Part shown: positions 40,388-52,945 of the stretch, one piece after another
Numbering within the stretch: position 1 is the stretch's first letter
How the letters are laid out: every line of letters starts with the position of its first letter
Assembly (NCBI GenBank): GCA_028554795.2
Contig: JAPYKE020000525.1
Coordinates: forward strand, 1-64,000
DNA: 64,000 nucleotides
DNA from: Sinohyriopsis cumingii
Lineage: Eukaryota > Mollusca > Bivalvia > Unionida > Unionidae
Direction: 5' to 3'
The notes under the pieces: generated by a model
Told to the model about the DNA's origin: nothing
The model's input: only the letters and a program-made list of their open reading frames with translations
Databases searched by the model: none
Position numbers and translations under genes: made by a program

Positions 40388-42245
40388 GCTAGTACATCCA
40401 AGTTTAGTGTTGTCATTGCTAATACATCCATGTATATTGTTGTCATTGATAATGCATCCAAATTTATTGTTGTCATTGCTAATACATCCATGTTTATTGT
40501 TGTCATTGCTAACACATCCATTTTTATTGTTGTGATTGTTAATACATGCATGTTTATTGTTGTCATTGCTAACACATTAATGTTTATTGTTGTGATTGTT
40601 AATACATCCATGTTTATTGTTGTCATTGCTAATACATCCAAGTTTATTGTTGTCATTGTTAATACATCCAAGTTTATTGTTGCGATTGTTAATGCATCCA
40701 AGTTCATTGTTGTCATTGATAATGCATCCAAGTTTATTGTTGTCAATGATAATGGATCCAAGTTTATTGTTGTCATTACTAAAAAATCCATGGTTTTTTT
40801 TGTCGTTGATAAAGCATCCAAGTTTATTGTTGTCATTGTTAATGCACCCAAGTTTATTGTTGTCATTGCTAATACATCCATTTTTATTGTTGTGATTGTT
40901 AATGCATCCAAGTTTATTGTTGTCATTACTAATAAATCCATGTTTTTTGTTGTCGTTGATAAAGCATCCAAGTTTATTGTTGTCATTGTTAAAGCATCCA
41001 AGTTTATTGTTGTCATTGATAATGCATGCAAGTTTATTGTTGTCATTACTAATAAATCCATGTTTTTTGTTGTCGTTGATAAAGCATCCAAGTTTATTGT
41101 TGTCATTGTTAATGCATCCAAGTTTATTGTTGTCATTGCTAATACATCCATTTTTATTGTTGTGATTGTTAATACATCCATGTTTATTGTTGTCATTACT
41201 AATACATCCAGGTTTATTGTTGTGATTGCTAATGCATCCATGTTTATTGTTGTCATTGCTAACATATCCATGTTTATTGTTTTCATTGCTAATGCATCCA
41301 CGTTTATTGTTGTCATTGCAAACACATCCATGTTTATTGTTGTGATTGTTAATACATCCATTTTTATTGTTGTCATTGCTAATACATCCATGCTCATTGT
41401 TGTCATTGCTAATACATCCATGTTTATTGTTGTCATTCCTAAAATATCCATGTTTCTTGTTGTCATTGTTAATACATCTATGTTTATTGTTGTCATTGAT
41501 AATGCAACTAAGTTTATTGTTGTCATTGATAATGCATCCAAGTTTATTGTTGTCATTGTTAATACATCTATGTTTATTGTTGTCATTGCTAATACATCCA
41601 TGTTTATTGTTGTCATTGATAATGCATCCAAGTTTATTGTTGTCATTCTAAATGCTTCCATGTTTATTGTTGTCATTGATAATGCATCCAAGTTTACTGT
41701 TGTCATTGGTAATACATCCAAGTTTATTGTTGTCATTGCTAATCCATCCATGTTTATTGTTGTCATTATTAATGCATCCAAGTTTATTGTTGTCATTATT
41801 AAAACATCAATCATTGTCGTTGTTATTGTTAATGCATCCAGGCTTATTGTTGGCATTGCTAATGCATCCAAGTTAATTGTTGTCATTCCTAATGCATCTA
41901 AATTTATTCTTGTCATTGCTAATACATCCAAGTTTATTGTTGACATTGCTAATATCTCCATGTTTATTGTTGTCATTGCTAATACCTCCAAGTTTATTGT
42001 TGTGCTTGCTAATGCATCCATGTTTATTGTTGTCATTGCTAATACATCGATGTTTATTGTTTTCATTCCTAATGCATCCACGTTTATTGTTGCATTGCTA
42101 ACACATCCATGTTTCTTGTTGTCATTGCTAATACATCCATGTTTATTGTTGTCATTGTTAATACATCGATGTTTAGTGTTGTCATTGTTAATACATCCAA
42201 GTTTATTCTTTTGATTGTTAATGCATCCAAGTTTATTCTTGTCAT
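40273..42245 (+). repeat. 1,973-bp block, copy 1 (L28-K3-CCTAAAATATCC-Z)
   Basis: L28 carries GTGTTAGC and CTAAGATTGG. K units are near 40785, 40935 and 41055, CCTAAAATATCC near 41431, then the P-block tail from about 41460 to Z near 42089. The next block starts with the same L variant 1,973 bases later, and 39.49-40.27 kb matches the tail of this block at the same offset. Confidence 0.82.
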
Positions 42246-42360
42246 GTATTAGCAATGACAACAATAAACTTGGATGATTATCAATGACAACAATAAACAT
42301 GGATGTGTTAGCAATGACTACACTAAGATTGGATGTATTAGCAATGACAACAATAAACTT
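42246..42360 (-). repeat. Inverted segment L29
   Basis: 115 bases, same private changes as L28; heads the second 1,973-base block. Confidence 0.92.
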
Positions 42361-43529
42361 GCTAGTACATCCAAGTTTAGTGTTGTCATTGCTAATACAT
42401 CCATGTATATTGTTGTCATTGATAATGCATCCAAATTTATTGTTGTCATTGCTAATACATCCATGTTTATTGTTGTCATTGCTAACACATCCATTTTTAT
42501 TGTTGTGATTGTTAATACATGCATGTTTATTGTTGTCATTGCTAACACATTAATGTTTATTGTTGTGATTGTCAATACATCCATGTTTATTGTTGTCATT
42601 GCTAATACATCCAAGTTTGTTGTTGTCATTGTTAATACATCCAAGTTTATTGTTGCGATTGTTAATGCATCCAAGTTCATTGTTGTCATTGATAATGCAT
42701 CCAAGTTTATTGTTGTCAATGATAATGGATCCAAGTTTATTGTTGTCATTTCTAAAAAATCCATGTTTTTTTTTGTCGTTGATAAAGCATCCAAGTTTAT
42801 TGTTGTCATTGTTAATGCATCCAAGTTTATTGTTGTCATTGCTAATACATCCATTTTTATTGTTGTGATTGTTAATGCATCCAAGTTTATTGTTGTCATT
42901 ACTAATAAATCCATGTTTTTTGTTGTCGTTGATAAAGCATCCAAGTTTATTGTTGTCATTGTTAAAGCATCCAAGTTTATTGTTGTCATTGATAATGCAT
43001 CCAAGTTTATTGTTGTCATTACTAATAAATCCATGTTTTTTGTTGTCGTTGATAAAGCATCCAAGTTTATTGTTGTCATTGTTAATGCATCCAAGTTTAT
43101 TGTTGTCATTGCTAATACATCCATGTTTCTTGTTGTCATTACTAATACATCCAGGTTTATTGTTGTGATTGCTAATGCATCCATGTTTATTGTTGTCATT
43201 GCTAACATATCCATGTTTATTGTTTTCATTGCTAATGCATCCACGTTTATTGTTGTCATTGCAAACACATCCATGTTTATTGTTGTGATTGTTAATACAT
43301 CCATATTTATTGTTGTCATTGCTAATACATCCATGTTCATTGTTGTCATTGCTAATACATCCATGTTTATTGTTGTCATTCCTAAAATATCCATGTTTCT
43401 TGTTGTCATTGCTAATACATCCATGGTTATTGTTGTCATTGTTATTACATCGATGTTTATTGTTGTTATTGTTAATACATCCAAGTTTATTCTTTTGATT
43501 GTTAATGCATCCAAGTTCATTGTTGTCGT
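42246..43529 (+). repeat. 1,973-bp block, copy 2 (truncated: L29-K3-CCTAAAATATCC)
   Basis: It repeats 40273-41460 but lacks about two units near 43120, where GTTTCTTGTTGTCATTACT replaces the longer version. After CCTAAAATATCC (about 43381) it runs to L30 and does not enter the P-block tail. Confidence 0.8.
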
Positions 43530-43644
43530 GTATTAGCAATGACAACAATAAACTTGGACGATTATCAATGACAACAATAAACATGGATGTATTAGCAATG
43601 ACTACACTAAGCTTCGATGTATTAGCAATGACAACAATAAACTT
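43530..43644 (-). repeat. Inverted segment L30
   Basis: 115 bases. Left flank GTCGTGTATTAG as in L'25 and L'34 but full length, so it may be the state before their 29-base loss. Also CTTGGACGATT and AAGCTTCGATG. Confidence 0.91.
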
Positions 43645-43913
43645 GCTAGTACATCCAAGTTTAGTGTTGTCATTGCTAATACATCCATGTATATTGTTGT
43701 CATTGATAATGCATCCAAATTTATTGTTGTCATTGCTAATACATCCATGTTTATTGTTGTCATTGCTAATATCTCCTTGTTTATTGTTGTCATTGCTAAT
43801 ACATCCATGTTTATTGTTGTCATTGCTAATACATCCATGTTTATTGTTGTCATTGTTAATACATCCAAGTTTATTCTTTTGATTGTTAATGCATCCAAGT
43901 TTATTGTTGTCAT

Positions 43914-44028
43914 GTATTAGCAATGAGAGCAATAAACTTGGATGATTATCAATGACAACAATAAACATGGATGTATTAGCAATGACTACACTAATATTGG
44001 ATGTATTAGCAATGACAACAATAAACTT
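43914..44028 (-). repeat. Inverted segment L31
   Basis: 115 bases with AATGAGAGCAAT and CACTAATATTGG. The right flank lacks the usual T-to-G change, so 43999-44029 pairs perfectly with 44040-44070 (31 bases). Confidence 0.92.
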
Positions 44029-44507
44029 GCTAGTACATCCAAGTTTATTGTTGTCATTGCTAATACATCCATGTTTATTGTTGTCATTGCTAATACATCC
44101 ATGTATATTGTTGTCATTGATAATGCATCCAAATTTATTGTTTTCATTGCTAATACATCCATGTTTATTGCTAGCATTCCTAATATCTCTATGTTTATTG
44201 TTATCATTGCTCATACCTCCAAGTTTATTGTTGTTATTGCTAATGCATCCATGCTTTTGGTTGTCATTGCTAATACATCCATGTTTATTGTTTTCATTGC
44301 TAATGAATCCATGTTTATTGTTGTCATTGCTAGCACATCCATGTTTATTGTTGTGATTGTTATTACATCCATATTTATTGTTGTCATTGCTAATACATCC
44401 ATGTTTATTGTTCTCATTATTAATACATCCATGTTTATTTTTGTCATTGTTAATACATCCAAGTTTATTGTTGTGATTGTTAATGAATCCAACTTTATTG
44501 TTTTCAT

Positions 44508-44592
44508 GTATTAGCAATGACAGCAATAAACTTGGATGATTATCAATGACAACAATAAACATGGATGTATTAGCAATGACAACAATCAACTT
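44508..44592 (-). repeat. Inverted segment C32
   Basis: 85 bases with ACAGCAATAAAC and ACAATCAACTTCC, both shared with C36. Confidence 0.92.
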
Positions 44593-44866
44593 CCTAATAC
44601 ATCCAAGTTTACTGTTGTCATTGCTAATACATCCATGTTTATTGTTGTCATTGATAATGCATCCAAGTTTACTGTTGTCATTGTTAATGCATCAAAGTTT
44701 ATTGTTGTCATTGCTAATACATCCATGCTTATTGTTGTCATTGCTAACACATCCAATTTTATTGTTGTGATTGTTAATACATCCATGTCTATTGTTGTCA
44801 TTGCTGACACATCCACCTTTATTGTTGTGATTGTTAATACATCCATGTTTATTGTTGTCATTGCTA

Positions 44867-45166
44867 ATGCATCCAAGTTTATTGTTGTCATTGTTAATGC
44901 ATCCAAGCTTATTGTTGTCATTGCTAATACATCCATGTTTATTGTTGTCATTGATAATGCATCCAAGTTTATTGTTGTCATTCTAAATGCTTCCATGTTT
45001 ATTGTTGTCATTGATAATGCATCCAAGTTTATTGTTGTCATTGTTAATGCATCCAAGCTTATTGTTGTCATTGCTAATACATCCATGTTTATTGTTGTCA
45101 TTGATAATGCATCCAAGTTTATTGTTGTCATTCTAAATGCTTCCATGTTTATTGTTGTCATTGATA
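44867..45166 (+). repeat. 150-bp tandem duplication replacing P
   Basis: TTCTAAATGCTTCC occurs at 44981 and again at 45131, period 150 bases (five units). P, expected in this interval, is missing. Confidence 0.82.
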
Positions 45167-45909
45167 ATGCATCCAAGTTTACTGTTGTCATTGGTAATAC
45201 ATCCAGGTTTATTGTTGTCATTGCTAATCCATCCATGTTTATTGTTGTCATTATTAATGCATCCAAGTTTATTGTTGTCATTATTAATACATCCATCATT
45301 GTTGTTGTTATTGTTAATGCATCCAAGCTTATTGTTTGCATTGCTAATGCATCCAAGTTAATTGTTGTCATTCCTAATGCATCTAAATTTATTCTTGTCA
45401 TTGCTAATACATCCAAGTTTCTTGTTGACATTGCTAATATCTCCATGTTTATTGTTGTCATTGCTAATACCTCCAAGTTTATTGTTGTGATTGCTAATGC
45501 ATCCATGTTTATTGTTGTCATTGCTAATACATCCATGTTTATTGTTGTCATTGTTAATACATCGATGTTTAGTGTTGTCGTTGTTAATACATCCAAGTTT
45601 ATTCTTTTGATTGTTAATGCATCCAAGTTTAATGTTGTCATTGCTAATACATCCATTTTTATTGTTGTGATTGTTAATACATCCATGTTTATTGTTGTCA
45701 TTGAAAATACATCGATGTTTATTGTTTTCATTGCTAATGCATCCACGTTTATTGTTGCATTGTAACACATCCATGTTTCTTGTTGTCATTGCTAATACAT
45801 CCATGTTTATTGTTGTCATTGTTAATACATCGATGTTTAGTGTTGTCATTGTTAATACGTCCAAGTTTATTCTTTTGATTGTTAACGCATCCAAGTTTAT
45901 TGTTGTCAT

Positions 45910-46024
45910 GTATTAGCAATGACAACAATAAACTTGGATGATTATCAATGACAACAATAAACATGGATGTATTAGCAATGACTACACTAAGCTTGGATGT
46001 ATTAGCAATGACAACAATAAACTT
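45910..46024 (-). repeat. Inverted segment L33
   Basis: 115 bases, consensus L; right flank CATCCAACTTTAG. Confidence 0.92.
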
Positions 46025-47223
46025 GCTAGTACATCCAACTTTAGTGTTGTCATTGCTAATACATCCATGTATATTGTTGTCATTGATAATGCATCCAAAT
46101 TTATTGTTGTCATTGCTAATACATCCATGTTTATTGTTGTCATTGCTAACACATCCATTTTTATTGTTGTGATTGTTAATACATGCATGTTTATTGTTGT
46201 CATTGCTAACACATCCATGTTTATTGTTGTGATTGTTAATACATCCATGTTTATTGTTGTCATTGCTAATACATCCAAGTTTGTTGTTGTCATTGTTAAT
46301 ACATCCAAGTTTATTGTTGCGATTGTTAATGCATCCAAGTTCATTGTTCTCATTGATAATGCATCCAAGTTTATTGTTGTCAATGATAATGGATCCAAGT
46401 TTATTGTTGTCATTACTAAAAAATCCATGTTTTTTTTTGTCGTTGATAAAGCATCCAAGTTTATTCTTGTCATTGTTAATGCATCCAAGTTTATTGTTGT
46501 CATTGCTAATACATCCATTTTTATTGTTGTGATTGTTAATGCATCGAAGTTTATTGTTGTCATTACTAATAAATCCATGTTTTTTGTTGTCGTTGATAAA
46601 GCATCCAAGTTTATTGTTGTCATTGTTAAAGCATCCAAGTTTATTGTTGTCATTGATAATGCATCCAAGTTTATTGTTGTCATTACTAATAAATCCATGT
46701 TTTTTGTTGTCGTTGATAAAGCATCCAAGTTTATTGTTGTCATTGTTAATGCATCCAAGTTTATTGTTGTCATTGCTAATACATCCATTTTTATTGTTGT
46801 GATTGTTAATACATCCATGTTTATTGTTGTCATTACTAATACATCCAGGTTTATTGTTGTGATTGCTAATGCATCCATGTTTATTGTTGTCATTGCTAAC
46901 ATATCCATGTTTATTGTTTTCATTGCTAATGCATCCACGTTTATTGTTGTCATTGCAAACACATCCATGTTTATTGTTGTGATTGTTAATACATCCATGT
47001 TTATTGTTGTCATTGCTAATACATCCATGTTCATTGTTGTCATTGCTAATACATCCATGTTTATTGTTGTCATTCCTAAAATATCCATGTTTCTTGTTGT
47101 CATTGCTAATACATCCATGGTTATTGTTGTCATTGTTAATACATCGATGTTTATTGTTGTTATTGTTAATACATCCAAGTTTATTCTTTTGATTGTTAAT
47201 GCATCCAAGTTCATTGTTGTCGT
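45910..47223 (+). repeat. K block (L33-K3-CCTAAAATATCC)
   Basis: K units are near 46420 (nine-T form), 46570 and 46690, with CCTAAAATATCC near 47080. It is the same arrangement as 42246-43529 with an offset of about 3,664, but keeps the two units lost there near 43120. Confidence 0.8.
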
Positions 47224-47309
47224 GTATTATCAATGACAACAATAAACATGGATGTATTAGCAATGACTACACTAAGCTTGGATGTATTAGCAATGACAAC
47301 AATAAACTT
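47224..47309 (-). repeat. Inverted segment L'34 (truncated)
   Basis: 86 bases, same truncation and same GTCGTGTATTATC edge as L'25, so the two share one deletion event. Confidence 0.92.
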
Positions 47310-47548
47310 GCTAGTACATCCAAGTTTAGTGTTGTCATTGCTAATACATCCATGTATATTGTTGTCATTGATAATGCATCCAAATTTATTGTTGTCATTG
47401 CTAATACATCCATGTTTATTGTTGTCATTGCTAATATCTCCTTGTTTATTGTTGTCATTGCTAATACATCCATGTTTATTGTTGTCATTGTTAATACATC
47501 CAAGTTTATTCTTTTGATTGTTAATGCATCCAAGTTTATTGTTGTCAT

Positions 47549-47663
47549 GTATTAGCAATGAGAACAATAAACTTGGATGATTATCAATGACAACAATAAA
47601 CATGGATGTATTAGCAATGACTACACTAACATTGGATGTATTAGCAATGACAACAATAAACTT
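47549..47663 (-). repeat. Inverted segment L35
   Basis: 115 bases, AATGAGAACAAT and CACTAACATTGG as in L26. Confidence 0.92.
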
Positions 47664-48112
47664 GCTAGTACATCCAAGTTTAGTGTTGTCATTGCTAATA
47701 CATCCATGTATATTGTTGTCATTGATAATGCATCCAAATTTATTGTTTTCATTGCTAATACATCCATGTTTATTGTTAGCATTCCTAATATCTCTATGTT
47801 TATTGTTATCATTGCTCATACCTCCAAGTTTATTGTTGTTATTGCTAATGCATCCATGCTTTTGGTTGTCATTGCTAATACATCCATGTTTATTGTTTTC
47901 ATTGCTAATGAATCCATGTTTATTGTTGTCATTGCTAGCACATCCATGTTTATTGTTGTGATTGTTATTACATCCATATTTATTGTTGTCATTGCTAATA
48001 CATCCATGTTTATTGTTCTCATTATTAATACATCCATGTTTATTTTTGTCATTGTTAATACATCCAAGTTTATTGTTGTGATTGTTAATGAATCCAACTT
48101 TATTGTTTTCAT

Positions 48113-48197
48113 GTATTAGCAATGACAGCAATAAACTTGGATGATTATCAATGACAACAATAAACATGGATGTATTAGCAATGACAACAATCAACTT
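48113..48197 (-). repeat. Inverted segment C36
   Basis: 85 bases, ACAGCAATAAAC and ACAATCAACTTCC as in C32, 3,605 bases upstream. Confidence 0.92.
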
Positions 48198-49634
48198 CCT
48201 AATACATCCAAGTTTACTGTTGTCATTGCTAATACATCCATGTTTATTGTTGTCATTGATAATGCATCCAAGTTTACTGTTGTCATTGTTAATGCATCAA
48301 AGTTTATTGTTGTCATTGCTAATACATCCATGTTTATTGTTGTCATTGCTAACACATCCAATTTTATTGTTGTGATTGTTAATACATCCATGTCTATTGT
48401 TGTCATTGCTGACACATCCACCTTTATTGTTGTGATTGTTAATACATCCATGTTTATTGTTGTCATTGCTAATACATCCATCCTTTTGTTGTTATTGATA
48501 AAGCATCCAAGTGTATTGTTGTCGTTGCTAATACATCCATGTTTATTTTTGTCATTGCTAAAACATCCAAGTTTAGTGATGTCATTGCTAATACATCCAT
48601 GTTTATTGTTGTCATTGATAATGCATCCAAGTTTATTGTTGTCATTGTTAATGCATCCAAGATTCTTGTTGTCATTGCTAATACATCCACGTTTCTTGTT
48701 GTCATTGCTAATACATCCATGTCTATTGTTGTTATTGATAATACATCCAAGTTTATTGTTGTCATTGTTAATACATCTATGTTTATTGTTGTCATTGATA
48801 ATGCATCCAAGTTTATTGTTGTCATTGTTAATGCATCCAAGCTTATTGTTGTCATTGTTAATACATCTATGTTTATTGTTGTCATTGATAATGCAACTAA
48901 GTTTATTGTTGTCATTGATAATGCATCCAAGTTTATTGTTGTCATTGTTAATACATCTATGTTTATTGTTGTCATTGCTAATACATCCATGTTTATTGTT
49001 GTCATTGATAATGCATCCAAGTTTATTGTTGTCATTCTAAATGCTTCCATGTTTATTGTTGTCATTGATAATGCATCCAAGTTTACTGTTGTCATTGGTA
49101 ATACATCCAAGTTTATTGTTGTCATTGCTAATCCATCCATGTTTATTGTTGTCATTATTAATGCATCCAAGTTTATTGTTGTCATTATTAAAACATCAAT
49201 CATGGTCGTTGTTATTGTTAATGCATCCAGGCTTATTGTTGGCATTGCTAATGCATCCAAGTTAATTGTTGTCATTCCTAATGCATCTAAATTTATTCTT
49301 GTCATTGCTAATACATCCAAGTTTATTGTTGACATTGCTAATATCTCCATGTTTATTGTTGTCATTGCTAATACCTCCAAGTTTATTGTTGTGATTGCTA
49401 ATGCATCCATGTTTATTGTTGTCATTGCTAATACATCCATGTTTATTGTTTTCATTCCTAATGCATCCACGTTTATTGTTGCATTGCTAACACATCCATG
49501 TTTCTTGTTGTCATTGCTAATACATCCATGTTTATTGTTGTCATTGTTAATACATCGATGTTTAGTGTTGTCATTGTTAATACATCCAAGTTTATTCTTT
49601 TGATTGTTAATGCATCCAAGTTTATTCTTGTCAT

Positions 49635-49749
49635 GTATTAGCAATGACAACAATAAACTTGGATGATTATCAATGACAACAATAAACATGGATGTGTTAG
49701 CAATGTCTACACTAAGATTGGATGTATTAGCAATGACAACAATAAACTT
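49635..49749 (-). repeat. Inverted segment L37
   Basis: 115 bases, GTGTTAGC and CTAAGATTGG sub-lineage, plus private AATGTCTACAC. Confidence 0.92.
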
Positions 49750-50150
49750 GCTAGTACATCCAAGTTTAGTGTTGTCATTGCTAATACATCCATGTATATT
49801 GTTGTCATTCATAATGCATCCAAATTTATTGTTGTCATTGCCAATACATCCATGTTTATTGTTGTCATTGCTAACACATCCATTTTTATTGTTGTGATTG
49901 TTAATACATGCATGTTTATTGTTGTCATTGCTAACACATTAATGTTTATTTTTGTGATTGTTAATACATCCATGTTTATTGTTGTCATTGCTAATACATC
50001 CAAGTTTATTGTTGTCATTGTTAATACATCCAAGTTTATTGTTGCGATTGTTAATGCATCCAAGTTCATTGTTGTCATTGATAATGCATCCAAGTTTATT
50101 GTTGTCAATGATAATGGATCCAAGTTTATTGTTGTCATTACTAATAAATC

Positions 50151-50166
50151 CATGTTTTTTTTTTGT
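50151..50166 (+). repeat. Ten-T tract in a K unit (slippage site)
   Basis: The usual K has six T, then G, then TT before GTCG. Here the G has become T and the tract is ten T. Other lengths: eight at 37219, 40793 and 53351; nine at 42766, 46430 and 55712; ten at 55562, 57775 and 62044. All are right of 37 kb. Confidence 0.85.
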
Positions 50167-51368
50167 CGTTGATAAAGCATCCAAGTTTATTGTTGTCATT
50201 GTTAATGCATCCAAGTTTATTGTTGTCATTACTAATAAATCCATGTTTTTTGTTGTCGTTGATAAAGCATCCAAGTTTATTGTTGTCATTGTTAATGCAT
50301 CCAAGTTTATTGTTGTCACTGCTAATACATCCATTTTTATTGTTGTGATTGTTAATACATCCATGTTTATTGTTGTCATTGCTAACACATCCATGTTTAT
50401 TGTTTTGATTGTTAATACATCCGTGTGTATTGTTGTCATTGCTAATACATAAAAGTTTATTGTTGTCGTTGCTAATATATCCATGTTTATTGTTGTCATT
50501 GTTAATACATCCAGGTTGATTGTTGTGATTGTTAATGCATCCAAGTTTATTGTTGTCATTGATAATGCATCCCGGGTTATTGTTGTCATTGATAATGCAT
50601 CCAGGTTTATTGTTCTCATTGCTAATACATCCAAGTTTATTGCTGTCATTGCTAATGCTTCCATGTTTATTGTTGTCATTTCTAATACAACCGAGTTCAT
50701 TGTTTTAATTGATAATGCATCAAAGAATATTGTTGTCATTCCTAATACATTGAAGTTTATTGTTGTCATTGCTAATACATCCAAGTTTATTTTGTCATTG
50801 CTAATACATCCATGTTTATTGTTGTCATTGCTAACACATCCATTTTTATTGTTGTGATTGTTAATACATCCATGTTTATTGTTGTCATTGCTAACACATC
50901 CATGTTTATTGTTGTGATTGTTAAAACATCCATGTTTATTGTTGTCATTGCTAATACATCCAAGTTTATTGTTGTGATTGTTAATGCATCCAAGTATATT
51001 GTTGCCATTGATAATGCATCCAAGTTTATTGTTGTCATTGATAATGGATCCAAGTTTATTGTTGTCATTGCTAATACATCCATGTTTTTTGATGTCGTTG
51101 ATAAAGCATCCAAGTTTATTGTTGTCATTGTTAATGCATCCAGGTTTATTGTTGTCATTGCTAATACATCCAAGTTTAGTGTTGTCATTGTTAATACATC
51201 CATGTTTATTGTTGTCATTGATAATGCATCCAGGTTTATTGTTGTCATTGCTAATACATCCAAGTTTAGTGTTGTCATTATTAATACATCCATGTTTATT
51301 TTTGTCATTGTTAATACATCCAAGTTTATTGTTGTGATTGTTAATGAATCCAACTTTATTGTTTTCAT

Positions 51369-51453
51369 GTATTAGCAATGACAACAATAAACTTGGATGA
51401 TTATCAATGACAACAATAAACATGGATGTATTAGCAATGACAACAATAAACTT
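51369..51453 (-). repeat. Inverted segment C38
   Basis: 85 bases, consensus C. Confidence 0.92.
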
Positions 51454-52830
51454 CCTAATACATCCAAGTTTACTGTTGTCATTGCTAATACAGCCATATT
51501 TATTGTTGTCATTGATAATGCATCCAAGTTTACTGTTGTCATTGTTAATGCATCCAAGTTTATTGTTGTCATTGCTAATACATTTATGTTTATTGTTGTC
51601 ATTGCTAACACATCCATTTTTATTGTTGTGATTGTTAATACATCCATGTTTATTGTTGTCATTGCTAATACATCCATCCTTTTGTTGTTATTGATAAAGC
51701 ATCCAAGTGTATTGTTGTCGTTGCTCATACATCCATGTTTATTTTTGTCATTGCTAAAACATCCAAGTTTAGTGATGTCATTGCTAATACATCCATGTTT
51801 ATTGTTGTCATTGATAATGCATCCAAGTTTATTGTTGTCATTGTTAATGCATCCAGGATTATTGTTGTCATTGCTAATACATCCAAGTTTCTTGTTGTCA
51901 TTGCTAATACATCCATGTCTATTGTTGTTATTGATAATACATCCAAGTTTATTGTTGTCATTGTTAATACATCTATGTTTATTGTTGTCATTGATAATGC
52001 GTCCAAGTTTATTGTTGTCATTGTTAATGCATCCAACCTTATTGTTGTCATTGTTAATACATCTATGTTTATTGTTGTCATTGATAATGCAACTAAGTTT
52101 ATTGTTGTCATTGATAATGCATCCAAGTTCATTGTTGTCATTGTTAATACATCTATGTTTATTGTTGTCATTGCTAATACATCCATGTTTATTGTTGTCA
52201 TTGATAATGCATCCAAGTTTATTGTTGTCATTGTAAATGCTTCCATGTTTATTGTTGTCATTGATAATGCATCCAAGTTTACTGTTGTCATTGGTAATAC
52301 ATCCAAGTTTATTGTTGTCATTGCTAATCCATCCATGTTTATTGTTGTCATTATTAATGCATCCAAGTTTATTGTTGTCATTATTAATACAGCAATCATT
52401 GTCGTTGTTATTGTTAATGCATCCAAGCTTATTGTTGGCATTGCTAATGCATCCAAGTTAATTGTTGTCATTCCTAATGCATCTAAATTTATTCTTGTCA
52501 TTGCTAATACATCCAAGTTTATTGTTGACATTGCTAATATCTCCATGTTTATTGTTGTCATTGCTAATACCTCCAAGTTTATTGTTGTGATTGCTAATGC
52601 ATCCATGTTTATTGTTGTCATTGCTAATACATCGATGTTTATTGTTTTCATTCCTAATGCATCCACGTTTATTGTTGCATTGCTAACACATCCATGTTTC
52701 TTGTTGTCATTGCTAATACATCCATGTTTATTGTTGCCATTGTTAATACATCGATGTTTAGTGTTGTCATTGTTAATACATCCAAGTTTATTCTTTTGAT
52801 TGTTAATGCATCCAAGTTTATTCTTGTCAT
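51369..52830 (+). repeat. C38-P-Z block
   Basis: P is at 51677 and Z near 52676. Private variants ACATTTATG (about 51591), CATCCAGGATTATTG (about 51850) and CATCCAACCTTATTG (about 52029) are shared with 60003-61524 and tie the two blocks together. Compared with that copy it lacks two units (1,462 against 1,522 bases). Confidence 0.82.
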
Positions 52831-52945
52831 GTATTAGCAATGACAACAATAAACTTGGATGATTATCAATGACAACAATAAACATGGATGTATTAGCAAT
52901 GACTACACTAAGCTTGGATGTATTAGCAATGACAATAATAAACTT
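52831..52945 (-). repeat. Inverted segment L39
   Basis: 115 bases, private ACAATAATAAACTTG in the last unit. Confidence 0.92.

Larger units (their letters stand above)
43530..45909 (+). repeat. Block D, copy 3 (L30-L31-C32, P deleted, Z)
   Basis: L30 and L31 are 384 bases apart and C32 follows 594 bases later. P is missing. In its place a five-unit (150-base) tandem duplication lies at about 44867-45166. The Z unit near 45755 has lost a further base (GCATTGTAACAC), and a short fusion near 45640 re-enters an upstream unit order. Confidence 0.78.
47224..49634 (+). repeat. Block D, copy 4 (L'34-L35-C36-P-Z)
   Basis: L' at 47224, L at 47549, C at 48113, P at 48481 and Z near 49480. C-to-L is 1,522 bases, as at 5373-6894. 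Bases around 47549-48500 recur from 38307-39260 (offset 9,242), and 43914-44850 recurs here with offsets of 3,635 to 3,605. Confidence 0.82.
49635..51368 (+). repeat. B-like block without G (L37-K2-R-Q-S-K')
   Basis: K is near 50150 (ten-T form) and 50242, R near 50448, Q near 50700, S near 50788 and K' near 51083, then C38 directly. The GCATCCCGGGTTATTG unit near 50570 contains CCCGGG, unusual in this CpG-poor array. The part from about 50.2 kb recurs at 58.86 kb. Confidence 0.8.

Noticed and set aside
40301-42214. 637-codon plus-strand open frame (FIVVIANTS decapeptides)
   Set aside because: Openness follows from the unit having no stop in this phase; its tail shifts to the LLSLLIHP phase after the one-base-short Z unit.
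42550-44589. 679-codon minus-strand open frame rich in Asn, Lys, Gly and Cys
   Set aside because: It runs through three inverted segments, switching to a forward-type peptide inside each, which a real gene would not do.
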